64,000 nt of DNA from NCBI GenBank assembly GCA_008360975.2, contig CM039182.1:108614443-108678442 (forward strand), in the 5' to 3' direction. A program made the position numbers and the translations under genes. Each line of letters starts with the position of its first letter. Position 1 is the stretch's first letter. The notes under the pieces are model-generated. The model saw only the letters and a program-made list of their open reading frames with translations, ran no database searches and was not told the DNA's origin. This document shows positions 56,301-64,000 of the stretch, one piece after another. The DNA is from Lichenostomus cassidix (lineage: Eukaryota; Chordata; Aves; Passeriformes; Meliphagidae).

Positions 56301-59300
56301 AACCTGTAATACCAGACAGAATCTATTTCAACAAAACCAACATCAGAAATGTTTACAGAGCAAAGGAGTCCAGCTCAAACCCTCCTTTTAGGATTCCTAT
56401 TAACTTCCTTGCTCAATCTTTTCAGGCCATGCTGAGCAAAGGATAATAACAAATCTTGCTCCAATCTAGAAAACTGCTTGTATTTTTAAAACACAGGTGT
56501 TGTTTGAAAAGACAAAACTGTTTTTACAGATTATATGGATTTTTTCGTAACATGAGTTTAACAGAACCACAGCTTTTTCCTCGCAAACTATTTTTCTGTT
56601 GATTTTGTGTTCTACACTTGCTCTCCTCACTCCCCTTGCCCCCAAGGCTCACTGTGCTTTCTCTTCAAGTACAAATCCAAACAATTACACCATCACAGCT
56701 CTGTTCCATTTACTGCTCAGCAGTTACAGAGTCAGAACCTCCATATTTTTCTGCTATAAAAAAAACTATAGTGACCCCAGGCCACAATGTGCCCTCTAAG
56801 ACCCTCTCCTTTCTATCTCCTCTCTCCACATGAAGGGGAGGCACATCAGGCAAAGAGTGAACAGAAAAGTCTCAGACCCCTAGCCAAGACATGTATGTCT
56901 GCTGCTCATCATGATCCTATAGCATTCTACTTGTAAAAGCTACACCCTAAGTATAAATCATTCCAGGAGGATTTTGTCTGAGATGGAACTTCCTTGTCTA
57001 GGAGGCTCTGCAACACTCATGACCTATGTAGCTCCCAACAGGACAGTTGTGGATTGTGTTGCCAAAGGATGGGCAGGAACAGCACAGGAACTCATGGGGG
57101 ACAGCTCTGCTTTTAGAGACCTGCATGATTTGCACATCTGCTGCACAGACTGTCACAGGTGGTGGAAAGGTGCATTTCTGCTACAGCATTTGAAAAGTAA
57201 GTCCCATTTTCATAGGCACTTTGTCATCAGTGTGAGTGGCTTAGTAAGATTACTTGTTTTGAAACTTAGTTTAATTTCTCCTCTACAACAAGGCATTTTG
57301 AATGCCAGTGGAAGATTTCCCCTTGGAAAAAGAGTTTGGTGATGCAAATATTTGAAGCTGCTTCAAGTGCTAAAAGGGGCAGGGTGACACAAAGCCAAGG
57401 AGGAGCACAGTTCAGCGAACTGCAGCAGCCTCTGGAGATCCAAGCAGAGAGGTCTGGAGCAGTGGGGATTGGTGTGTGTGAGGTCGGCAGCCTGGTGAGA
57501 GGGGCACTCAGGAGTTGGGGTAACAGAGGATTCAAGAAAGGGGACAGGGGGAGGCAAAATTCAGTAGACTGGATCTGGGGAAGAACTCTGTCATCTGAGG
57601 ACTTAAATCCAGAGGTGCCAGTTCACAAAGGACACTATTTCAAGCCTCTGACTGCTAAACTGGCTGGCAGGGTAAGTACCTGCACAAGGTACCTGGCAGC
57701 TGTTGGAAAGATAGTTGTCTGTAAAAAAATGCCATTAAATGTGCTTCATAAATTATGTTTCTCCCAACAAATACTACAACTGAGCCAAAAAAAAACAACC
57801 AACAAAACAAAACAAAAAAAAGGGCTATCACCTATGCCTCTGCAGCTCTCAAGGATTTTACCAGCTAGAACATGCATGTCTTTAAAAACGCTCCCAAGGA
57901 CTTTCCTGACCCACAGTCACTTCAGGACAATGTTGGTTGTCTCTGTCCATAACGTGAGCCCCAGGCCTCCCACACTCTTGTAAATTCCACATCTCTACAC
58001 TTCAGCATGAGCTGTCTCCAATGGCAAATGAATGCACATAAGGCAGGTAAGGAAAGTAGGTGAGACTAACTAGGATTAAACTGACTACAGGTCTGTGGTT
58101 CACTACTCCACAGCCTCTAATGTGTCAGTCTTCCTTCTGCAGCTCAGCTGAGAGAGCCCTGGCACATGTACAATTTTCTGATATTAATTCAGGCACATAA
58201 AAACTGATCCAAACCCCACTAAAATAAACCAGAGCCTTACATCCACTTTATTCATACTGTAACGCAGAAGTTAATAATTCACATACATTTCACGACATGG
58301 GTTTTTTTATCAGGATGATAATTTGGGATCTGAAGTATTTCTCACTTGCAATTAATCATGAATAACAACATTAGTTAAGAACCCAAATATTGGTGTTATG
58401 ATCACAAAGGGACAGATAGGTGGTTGTAACCAGAACACAGAGTGCATTTAAATGAAAAAACACACACATTTTTTCACAACCACCAAACATGTTCTGCTGA
58501 GATTCTACAAAAATCTCAGCAGAAAAAGAAGTGAAATTGAACTACAGTCTGTGAGATTTGGAGACAAACAGTGTATGCAAGAAGGAAATTATTTAATTGC
58601 CAAGGGATGTAATTGGTTTCTTCAAATTTTTAATCTCCTCTGTAGAAAGTAAAACAGACCAGGCATATATGTCTTCCACATAAATGCTACTGTCTCACGC
58701 TGCTCAGCACTTTACATTTTCCTTCTTCATCAACAGTTATCATCTTCCTACTGAATGAAAACTGCTCATATCATCTTCATCACCTGTCACCGTTTAATTT
58801 GCTATCACTTCCACTAATATTGCCTAACACCAAACAGTCTGGATGGCACCCTCTCCCCTCTGAAATTAAAGAAGCAAAAAAACAACCAGCAAACCAAACC
58901 ACCTATACAATTAGCTTTAGAAGGACCAGAATTTGCACTTCTAATCTCCCCAAGGTCTAGTAGTCCAGGGAACAAAAGTATAAAAAAACCAGCTGGGTCT
59001 GTACGTGCTGGGGCTGTGCTGAACCCATAAAACAGCACGGTCAGGCTTAGCCTTTTTATCTCTTTCTCTCATTTCCCTCTTTTCTCTTGTGCTTTTAAAT
59101 TCTGTATTTGTTGTCTATGACTAGTCCTATCTCATGTCAGCTGGTTGATCCCCACCTCATTTTCCTCCCCCAAGTCTGAAAGAGCTTTTCCAGAAACTGG
59201 AATACTCAGCTGTTACTGACAACAGATGATGTTTCTGCCAAGAATTAGTTTTCCCCTTTTTGCTTCATTCCCTATCTTCTTTTAATCTGCCCGGGTCTTT

Positions 59301-62300
59301 TTTGTTTTGCTAGTTTCCTTTCCTGTCTAGTATTCCATACTTACATTTGCTCCCTTCAAAACTATCCTTCTCTCACCTCTTTCTTCATTTGTACTTTCCT
59401 GCATCTGCTGCTTATATCCCATTTCTCCCCTGGGGTATCTCAACTCCCTTATTTTTCTGCATTTCCCCCTCTCTCCCAGTTTTACTTCCCCCACTCCCCT
59501 CAGGTATGCAGCTGTATTTGCTGCTCTGCTGGCAGACCCTGGGAGGGACAGACCAGCCCAAATGCCCATTGCTGGCGAGAGGAGCTGCAGGTGTCCTGCA
59601 GCTCACAAACAACTCCCAGACCATCAGGGCTGCCTCCCCCCACCCAGCCCATCTTCTCCCACCTGTCCGGCATGAAGGACATTGTAAATAGTTACAGGTG
59701 AGTGAAACCATAAAATCATGGTAGTGGTCCATAAAAGGCTACAATATTTAGGCAAAACATTTAATAAGTGCCACGAATAAAGTGTCTTTTTTCTATAATG
59801 CTCCACTGTATGTCTACAGCTATACTGTGCACTAGCACAAACAAAAGTGAAGTTAAAAGCTAGGTGATGTATTTTTAACCATTTTCATTGTGGAAAGTAA
59901 ACACAGAAGCAATAATAAGTCTCAGTAGCTCGCTCATCTTTAAAAGTGGATTTCTTCCCAGCAACATGATAATGCCCTACGCCCAAACTTTAAAAAAATT
60001 GAAAATACATACCATGTATTATATAAAATATATTATATTACACAATAAAGCATAGAGTCATTTTATTCAACTCAATACTCTGGTGAAGATCTGAAAGTCA
60101 TATAAATGTCTGTAATATGAACTTTCCGCTATCTAAATGCATTTCCTTCACAGAACTACAGAAAAGATGATACAGCACAGAGCTACGTATCTCTTTCAGG
60201 GACAGACAAATATAATTTAAGCCTAATGTTCAGGGTCACTCACCCCACTCCAAGTCAAAATCAACTATGATTTTTCCTTAGTGACACCAAAACTGACTGT
60301 GCCTCCAGAGGCTTTAACAGCAGCTTGTATGCTGAGGCCCTGGTGAGGTGAGAATCACTGAGCCAACAGAATTACTAGCTTTGCTTAGAGTTAAGCACCT
60401 GATTAAATGTCAAATCAAAGCCAACACACCCATTCCCTGTGGTGAAGTCTTAAACCTCAGAGGGGACAGTAAGGCTAACAAGTCAGGAACAATAATTCCT
60501 CAAGTTTTTAAATTCTGGTAATTTAGTTGTTGTACCTTGAAAATTAATTTTACAAAAACACATGAGGACATTCAAGCATTACCTTCTTCTAGGAAATTTC
60601 AAGGGAAAAAAAAACCCAAACCTACTCTCTCTGCAGGTAAACAGTTTTTCACTGCAGCACAAAAGACAACCCAGTACCTACTAACCCCAGCATCAATTGT
60701 GCTGCAGGATCTGCATTTGTGGCACAAACTTTATAAATACTTCTGCTCACAGAGCACAGTCTGGCTCTTATGAGGCCAAATCTCTTTCCTCTACCCCTGA
60801 CCAGAGAACTAACTTTATAGTTACATTTCAGAGGAGAATCAGTGTATTTTGAGCTTCCTGTTACATTCATTTCCATTAAGAAATATAAGTAGCCCTTATG
60901 CCAGCGTACTCCAAAGTGTGCACATGATTATGTATGTAACATAGATGCTTTTTTAAAAGTAGCTTGTTACAAAAAAAGAAAAAAAAAAGAAGTTCTTTTA
61001 AAAAATACAGAAAAGTTCTTGGCAAGTTCTAATACTGAGTGCAATTCTCATTCACCAGGCAGGAAGCAGGTGGCTATGGCACTGGGCTGCTTGCATTTCT
61101 CACCAACCTGCACTGTACTGTTCAGGAGCTATTACACTGCACAAGAGGAACAGTTAATCTCTTTCTAAAGACATGTGAGTCTTTTGCGAATGACCTTTCA
61201 TTAAATTCCAAATTAGCAAAGTCACCATTACTCACAGAAAAAAGTAATCAGAGTTTTGAAGTCTTTTTCTGTGTAATAATTTTTATGTGTTTGCACATGT
61301 ACTTCACTGTTAATTACTTTCAAGATTTCCTTCTGCAAATTAGTAACTTAAGGAACTCTTTGCAGATTTTCTTCCTTAAAATAAAATTCTAGTGAATGAA
61401 TGCCAACCTGTTAAATTTGCTACTTTAGAGAAACTATGAGTAACAGAAAGGACAAGTCTGGAAATCTGTGTAATCTTGAGAGTTTCTTTTTTTTTCCTCA
61501 TTCATGTTTCAGAAGGCATTTGTACACTTAGGCAGCCTGACAAAATCTTAAAGTGATTAAGATTCAGAGATGGGCCTTCGTGACCTTTATGAATTTCTAG
61601 GAATTTTGCCCAAGACCAAAAATGAAAATATACCAATTGCATTCTGCATTACTAAGCATTTCAACATCTCCAACACTTTAACATCTGGAGTAAGTTTTAA
61701 TGCCTGCTTATAAATAAATCTATATGGTTTTGCTCCCATCTCATTGCCACTAAAGAACCCAACCAAGAGAAGCTAGTTACAAGGCTGTTACTAGACACAC
61801 ATTAAAGTTAAGAAGGTGACAGTATGTTTTCACCCACTGTAGTTAAGGATCTCTGAAATACCACTGTCTGCACAGACATGCAGACCTATTACAAACAAAA
61901 AAGTAGCATTTATAGTGTTTGGAGTCTCCTGTAAGTCGTTAAGTGCAACTTAGACTCTCATCTAGGACTACCTAAAGTGCAATCCCTTTGTGTACGCTCC
62001 CGCTTACAGAGAAAGCCAGCTCCCAGCACCAGCAGTATCAGATTCTTGCAGCATCCATGACACTTGTAAGCATTCAGTGGTCAGAACACCACTACATATC
62101 CTTCAAATGACATGGACCACTGAAGCTGGAAAGGTATCTTCACTGAACCAAGCCGGCTGGTATCTCAGCAATCCACCAGGACAAGAGCATCAGCTTGCCC
62201 TGGCGGCATGCAGAATCTCGCCTGAGGAGTTGGTGGGGTTTGCATTTTTGAAAGTCATCACTTTTGAGTATTGAAATGCAAAGGACAGGCACCAACTTAC

Positions 62301-64000
62301 AACAGAGGCATCTCAAAAATACTTGACACCACAAAATACTTGTATTTGATTTTTTTTCATTTCAGAGCAAGAATCAGTTAGACAACAAGGTGATAGGTAT
62401 GACAGAACTAGGTATGACAGTTCTGGCTAGTGAGCTAGCCAGAAATAATAAAGGAGGGCACACCATCTCCAAAGTTAAACCATAAGTGTACCCCTTGCAT
62501 GGAGATACAAAGAATCCTCTGCATTAATGCTAATAAAGTGTATTATCTAAAATATTTATTAATGTACTAGTTTTTTCTTGCTGCCGTCAATTCATTAGTA
62601 ATATGCATCTATTCGTTAAAAAGCTTATAATAAGCTGAATAATACAAAGTGTGGCTTGATTTCTGTGCTACCATGCCACTGTATAATACCAAAACTGGAA
62701 GATGGTATTATCTTTCAGTTTTTGAATGAAAAGAAGTACAAACATATTTTAAAAGGAGACAAATAAATTTTGTGTATGTTTATGACTTGTTAAACTACAT
62801 GCTGTGCATTCAGATCCTAACACCAACCTCATATTGCCAATCTTTGACATCATGATTCATTACCTTATTAAATGAAAATAACTGACATGTCATAGATGGA
62901 AGGACTATGAAGTCACAAGTTTCCACACACAAACAGGGGCATCACCCCACCATCAGCAATATCAGGGTGTGCACAGATGATGCAGTTATTTATGAAAATA
63001 AGAGATTTAGGACTTGGCTATTGCAGCTTAAAACACCCTGAAGACGCGACCCCTTGTTAAGGAGTAACATTGTGGGAGAGAAAAGAAAATTAATTGCGGC
63101 CTATAAAAACCAACAGATTCCCAAAGCGCGGGCGGCCAGAGGGCCGAGGGGAGGGGACGGAAAGTTTGGTGGTGCAGGGGGCGGGCGGCTCGGCCCCGCC
63201 GCCTCCCCCGCCGCCGCTCCGGCCGCCGCGCCGCGCCGCCCCCTGCCCCGGCCCGCGGGGTCTGTGCCCGCCGGGACTGCCCGCTCCCGCCGGGACTGGA
63301 CTGCCCGTGCCCGCCGGGACTGTGCCCGCCGGGACTGCCCGCTCTCGCAGCCCCGCGGGCTGGAGCCGCCGAGGGGCGGCCGTGAGAGCAGCCTTCCCCC
63401 CTCCCCGCCGCCCCTCACCTGCTGGCCAGGCTCTGCCGGCAGTGCTGCCTGAAGGGCATCAGGTGGTAGTTCATGGCGTCCAGCAGCAGCTTCTGGCAGA
63501 CGGGGTCGGTGCGCATGAAATCCACCGACTGGACCCGCTCCACCAGCTCCGGCGCCGGGATGAGGGCGAAGCGGAGGCGCTTCATCAGGTCCGGGGCGTA
63601 CTGCATGCGGGTCTCCCGGTCGTGCTCCAGCCACAGCACGGACATCTGGAAGAGCGCCAGCTCCGACTCGACGGGGGGGGGCAGCGAGTCGAGGAGGGCG
63701 CGCATCTCCTCGAAGTTGAGCAGCAGCACGTCCTCCACCAGGTACTTGTTGGCCAGCTTCTTGGTCTCCTCCAGGCCGTGCAGGGCGGCGATCTTGCACA
63801 CCTGCTTGTAGTTCTGCACCGAGATCTGGTCGTTGAGGAACTGCACGCACAGCTTGGTGACCTGCGGGATGTGCAGGATCTTGCTGACCGACAGCACCTC
63901 CTCCACCGTGTCCAGCGAGAGGGTCACGTTGGCCGTGTACAGGTACTCCAGCACCAGCCGCAGCCCGATGGACGAGCAGCCCTGCAGCACTAGGTTGTTG
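8258..64000 (-). CDS. KLHL14: Kelch-like protein 14 (Printor), 5'-partial, eight coding exons
   Basis: This is a BTB-BACK-kelch protein. The coding pieces on the minus strand are 64000-63419, 48957-48836, 22911-22822, 18349-18271, 12222-12032, 11868-11710, 9015-8858 and 8398-8258. Their lengths and phases fit exactly and give 506 residues ending in VPYNK-stop. Visible parts are the end of the BTB domain (about residues 1-57 of the visible protein), the BACK domain (about 58-194), and six kelch repeats marked by Gly-Gly doublets in LLVGG, VLGGE, VIGGR, ISGGV, AIGGN and LVGGY. I recognise the sequence as KLHL14 throughout, not just a generic KLHL protein. From the literature, KLHL14/Printor binds torsinA, and BTB-kelch proteins generally act as CUL3 ubiquitin-ligase substrate adaptors. 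Neither activity can be seen here. The N-terminus and promoter lie beyond position 64000. Intron phases are 2, 1, 1, 2, 1, 1 and 0 in transcript order. Confidence 0.96.
8399..8857 (-). other. KLHL14: KLHL14 intron 7 (459 nt)
   Basis: Donor GTGTGT, acceptor CTACTGCAG, phase 0. Apart from the open frame read through from exon 7, it holds nothing I recognise. Confidence 0.93.
8858..9015 (-). CDS. KLHL14: KLHL14 exon 7: sixth kelch repeat
   Basis: This 158-nt exon encodes FSHLDVMLVECYDPKGDQWN and continues ILQTPILEGRSGPGCAVLDD to YLVGGYSWSM. It includes the YDPKGDQW turn and the sixth Gly-Gly doublet (LVGGY). The acceptor is CTCATCCAG. The donor is AGTATG followed by GTGTGT. It ends in phase 0. 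If the following 459-nt intron were retained, the frame would stay open for 59 more codons before a stop at 8680-8678. Confidence 0.95.
9016..11709 (-). other. KLHL14: KLHL14 intron 6 (2.7 kb)
   Basis: Phase 1 intron with a weak donor (GTCACA) and a good acceptor. It contains a T13 run at 10944-10956 on the plus strand and several A/T-rich stretches. No gene or clear transposon seen. Confidence 0.9.
11710..11868 (-). CDS. KLHL14: KLHL14 exon 6: fourth and fifth kelch repeats
   Basis: This 159-nt exon encodes GVHNGEYVPWLYCYDPVMDV and continues WARKQDMNTKRAIHTLAVM to LYAIGGNHLK. It has the YDPVMDVW kelch turn and the fifth Gly-Gly doublet (AIGG). It sits only 163 nt after exon 5. The acceptor is TACTTTGCAG. 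The donor, AAAG followed by GTCACA, departs from consensus at +3, +5 and +6. Both flanking introns are phase 1 and the length is divisible by three, so skipping would remove 53 residues, about one blade, in frame. Confidence 0.95.
11869..12031 (-). other. KLHL14: KLHL14 intron 5 (163 nt, GC-AG)
   Basis: A very short intron between exons 5 and 6. Donor GCCAGT and acceptor TTTGCAG, phase 1. It contains an A15 run on the transcribed sense strand (T15 on the plus strand at 11959-11973). Retention would end the protein after three codons (Q-C-L-A then stop shortly after the joint). Confidence 0.88.
12032..12222 (-). CDS. KLHL14: KLHL14 exon 5: third kelch repeat and start of the fourth
   Basis: This 191-nt exon encodes RASFYACRLDKNLYVIGGRN and continues through ECYNLETNEWRYVSSLPQPL to HNGKIYIS. 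It carries the third Gly-Gly doublet (VIGGR) and the first base of the Gly codon opening the fourth (ISGG). The acceptor is a good TCCTCCAG. The donor is unusual: the exon must end TCA-G to keep the family frame, and the intron then begins GCCAGT, so it is a GC-AG intron. Using the GT at 12027-12026 (donor GTGTCT) would add four bases and shift the frame. Using the GT two bases further on (12025-12024) would add six bases and create an in-frame TGA at the joint. Confidence 0.93.
12223..18270 (-). other. KLHL14: KLHL14 intron 4 (6.0 kb)
   Basis: Phase 2 intron, donor GTAAAA, acceptor CCTCCAG. It contains a 23-bp tandem duplication at 14907-14952, poly-T stretches near 14650-14675 and a possible repeat relic near 16250-16350 with GTTGACTTTAATGGGAACTT. 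No gene recognised. Confidence 0.9.
14907..14952 (+). repeat. 23-bp tandem duplication
   Basis: Two adjacent copies of TACAGTGTGTAAGGGCATGC plus TGT differ at a single base (G to A). This is a small recent-looking local duplication in intron 4. Confidence 0.9.
18271..18349 (-). CDS. KLHL14: KLHL14 exon 4: kelch repeat segment
   Basis: This 79-nt exon encodes KHSTNFVSRYDPRFNSWIQL followed by PPMQE. It holds the kelch pattern of an aromatic-Asp-Pro turn (RYDPRFNSW) and the Trp that packs between blades, followed by P-P-M. The acceptor is CTTTACAG and the donor is GAGAG followed by GTAAAA. It begins in phase 1 (completing GGG, Gly) and ends in phase 2 (AG of an Arg codon). No frame breaks. Confidence 0.95.
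20205..20660 (+). mobile_element. Decayed CR1-like LINE 3' segment
   Basis: The order of diagnostic pieces matches a sense CR1 3' end: GAACTTGGCCTGTTGTACCT, then AGAAACACAAAAGCTGAAAG, and further on GGAAAAGGACTTGATGACCT. It has many mismatches and small gaps and no open frame. This identification is by recall, not alignment. Confidence 0.55.
21600..21815 (+). mobile_element. MIR/CORE-SINE-like relic
   Basis: TTCAGTTTCCACATCTTTAA followed by AATGGGGGTGA matches the core of MIR-like SINEs. Downstream, ATTATAAACTGTCTGGAACA and CAGGGCCCCTCACTGG resemble the tail of ancient amniote SINE/L3 elements. Strongly diverged. Confidence 0.5.
22822..22911 (-). CDS. KLHL14: KLHL14 exon 3: second kelch repeat core
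   Basis: This 90-nt exon encodes MPYNSAHHCVVEVENFLFV, then LGGEDQWNPN, with the second Gly-Gly doublet in VLGGE. The acceptor has a good pyrimidine tract ending TTGCAG; the donor is AATG followed by GTATGT. Both flanking introns are phase 1, so the exon could be skipped without a frameshift, losing 30 residues. The third base of the exon begins an ATG in the main frame (exon starts TT-ATG), so a transcript starting in intron 2 could begin translation here. That is inference only. Confidence 0.95.
23978..23993 (+). repeat. A16 homopolymer
   Basis: Sixteen consecutive A, preceded by CCAATGCC. I see no SINE body upstream that would make it a retroposon tail. Confidence 0.95.
30223..30251 (+). 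repeat. 13-bp inverted repeat with 3-base loop
   Basis: AAATTAACCGCCA, loop AAC, then TGGTGGTTAATTT. All pairs are Watson-Crick except one G-T. A second small hairpin, TTGGT-AAC-ACCAA, follows at once (30250-30262). Possible relic of a palindromic element. Confidence 0.8.
32040..32140 (+). mobile_element. Possible MIR-like fragment
   Basis: CTCTGTTCTTCATCTGCAAA followed by ATGGGAACGAT resembles the SINE core seen at 21660. Only this core matches, so confidence is low. Confidence 0.25.
32632..32669 (+). repeat. (TCC)n/(TGC)n triplet repeat
   Basis: About seven TCC units run into about five TGC units. On the plus strand the repeat gives a run of leucines in a short ORF, which I treat as an artefact of the repeat. 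Confidence 0.9.
32703..32717 (+). promoter_or_regulatory. Near-consensus CTCF motif
   Basis: CCACTAGATGGGGTG fits the CTCF core CCASYAGRKGGCRS except for G instead of C after the GG. It lies inside the intron 2 island, facing the plus direction. Confidence 0.45.
39000..39180 (-). mobile_element. CR1/L3-like LINE relic
   Basis: GGGAGATTATTCCACAACCT followed by AATAGATCTC and GTCAGGAAGTTTTTTCCTGA closely resembles the antisense 3' region of ancient L3/CR1 elements. There is no open frame. The element would be in the same orientation as KLHL14. Confidence 0.55.
43828..43843 (+). repeat. (AT)n microsatellite
   Basis: Eight uninterrupted AT units. Confidence 0.9.
46465..46500 (+). repeat. 18-bp perfect tandem duplication
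   Basis: Two adjacent identical copies of ATTGCAAAAAGTACAGGA. Perfect identity suggests a recent duplication in intron 2. Confidence 0.95.
48836..48957 (-). CDS. KLHL14: KLHL14 exon 2: BACK-kelch linker and first kelch repeat
   Basis: This 122-nt exon encodes IRSNKKMLLLVGG and continues to YYDDEKKTWKILT. It completes the split Arg codon of exon 1 (AG + A) and leaves A for a split Ile codon. It contains the first kelch Gly-Gly doublet and the W of the repeat (KTWKIL). The donor is CAA followed by GTAAGT, which is close to ideal. The acceptor is GAAG rather than the usual pyrimidine-AG, and the tract before it is interrupted by GGGTG, so it looks weak. The exact frame continuity and family match make the boundary secure. 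Confidence 0.95.
53218..53243 (+). repeat. A-rich low-complexity run
   Basis: A13, GAAG, A9. Nothing upstream identifies a retroposon. Confidence 0.9.
62395..62444 (+). repeat. 15-bp tandem repeat running into a 10-bp hairpin
   Basis: AGGTATGACAGAACT and AGGTATGACAGTTCT are adjacent and differ only in the two bases before the final CT. The second copy ends inside a perfect 10-bp stem TTCTGGCTAG-TGAG-CTAGCCAGAA (62421-62444). Confidence 0.85.
63262..63350 (-). repeat. GC-rich minisatellite-like repeat next to the exon 1 donor
   Basis: GCCGGGACTG-type units recur at irregular spacing: GGGACT at 63273, 63292, 63316 and 63331. The minus (transcribed sense) strand has repeated GGCGGG and CGGGC blocks within 160 nt of the splice donor. 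Confidence 0.8.
63419..64000 (-). CDS. KLHL14: KLHL14 exon 1 (visible part): BTB end and BACK domain
   Basis: The frame is open from the window edge: the first full codons read N-N-L-V-L-Q-G-C-S-S, and there is no start codon here. About 57 residues finish the BTB fold, including LEYLYTANVTL and the LLxxA-like helix KILHIPQVTKLCVQFL. The BACK domain follows, from NYKQVCKIAALHGLEET to FRQHCRQSLAS. The exon ends in AG and is followed by GTGAGG, a good donor in phase 2. Third codon positions are strongly G/C, unlike all later exons, because the exon lies in a CpG island. A run of nine C on the coding strand (63673-63681) encodes three prolines in SLPPPVES. The large plus-strand and other minus-strand ORFs over this exon are GC-rich shadows. 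Confidence 0.96.

Larger units (their letters stand above)
48958..63418 (-). other. KLHL14: KLHL14 intron 1 (14.5 kb)
   Basis: Phase 2 intron with donor GTGAGG and a weak acceptor (GTGAAG). The first 300 bases after the donor are GC-rich and contain a short minisatellite. The rest is AT-rich with A-rich runs at 53218-53243 and 57785-57825, a short hairpin at 55142-55162 and a repeat/hairpin cluster at 62395-62444. A 215-codon plus-strand ORF at 57336-57983 has no recognisable domain. No gene supported. Confidence 0.9.
63119..64000. promoter_or_regulatory. CpG island over KLHL14 exon 1 and the start of intron 1
   Basis: There is an abrupt change from AT-rich intron to very GC- and CpG-rich sequence at about 63119, continuing to the window edge through the coding exon. 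This is typical of the 5' end of a developmentally regulated vertebrate gene. The transcription start itself is beyond 64000. Confidence 0.85.

Noticed and set aside
57336..57983. 215-codon plus-strand ORF inside intron 1
   Set aside because: No recognisable domain, and low-complexity K/T/N-rich sequence in the middle from an A-rich run. No supporting promoter or splice pattern. Likely chance.
63094..63993. 299-codon plus-strand ORF opposite exon 1
   Set aside because: It lies antisense to the KLHL14 exon in a CpG island, where stop codons are rare. Its composition (H, Q, R, P, L rich) is that of a shadow frame.
1..64000. CRISPR arrays, operons, prophage or other microbial systems
   Set aside because: The sequence is clearly intron-rich vertebrate DNA, and I saw no regularly spaced repeats or compact gene clusters.

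Overview
The window is vertebrate nuclear DNA, most probably from a bird or another sauropsid. It holds one recognisable protein-coding gene, KLHL14 (kelch-like 14, also called Printor), on the minus strand. Every ORF outside its exons is short and unrecognised. The exons have GT/GC-AG boundaries, the introns are AT-rich and up to 26 kb, and the few repeats I can recognise are old CR1/L3-like and MIR-like relics. I see no Alu or L1. The avian/sauropsid call is an inference from compact introns and repeat type, not a proof.

Layout by coordinate (the gene reads right to left). 1-5755: sequence beyond the 3' end of KLHL14, with no supported gene. About 5760-8257: probable 3' UTR with a candidate AATAAA signal and two old palindromic repeats. 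8258-63418: seven coding exons and the seven introns of the window. 63419-64000: the 3' part of the large first visible coding exon, inside a CpG island; the gene runs off the right edge. The eight exon pieces join without a frame break into 506 residues covering the end of the BTB domain, the BACK domain and a complete six-repeat kelch propeller, ending at a TGA. The family protein is about 628 residues, so roughly 120 N-terminal residues and the start codon lie beyond 64000.

Intron 1 is about 14.5 kb and intron 2 about 25.9 kb. Intron 2 contains a second GC- and CpG-rich island near 32.6-33.2 kb, with a near-consensus CTCF motif and a strong minus-strand splice donor. This could be an alternative promoter or enhancer. 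The other introns hold only simple repeats and old transposon relics.

I did not find an undescribed multi-gene system. The points most worth a second look are a GC-AG intron that splits the fourth kelch Gly-Gly doublet, a weak donor after the next exon (together making exon 6 a plausible frame-preserving cassette), the island in intron 2, and the palindromic repeats in the 3' UTR.
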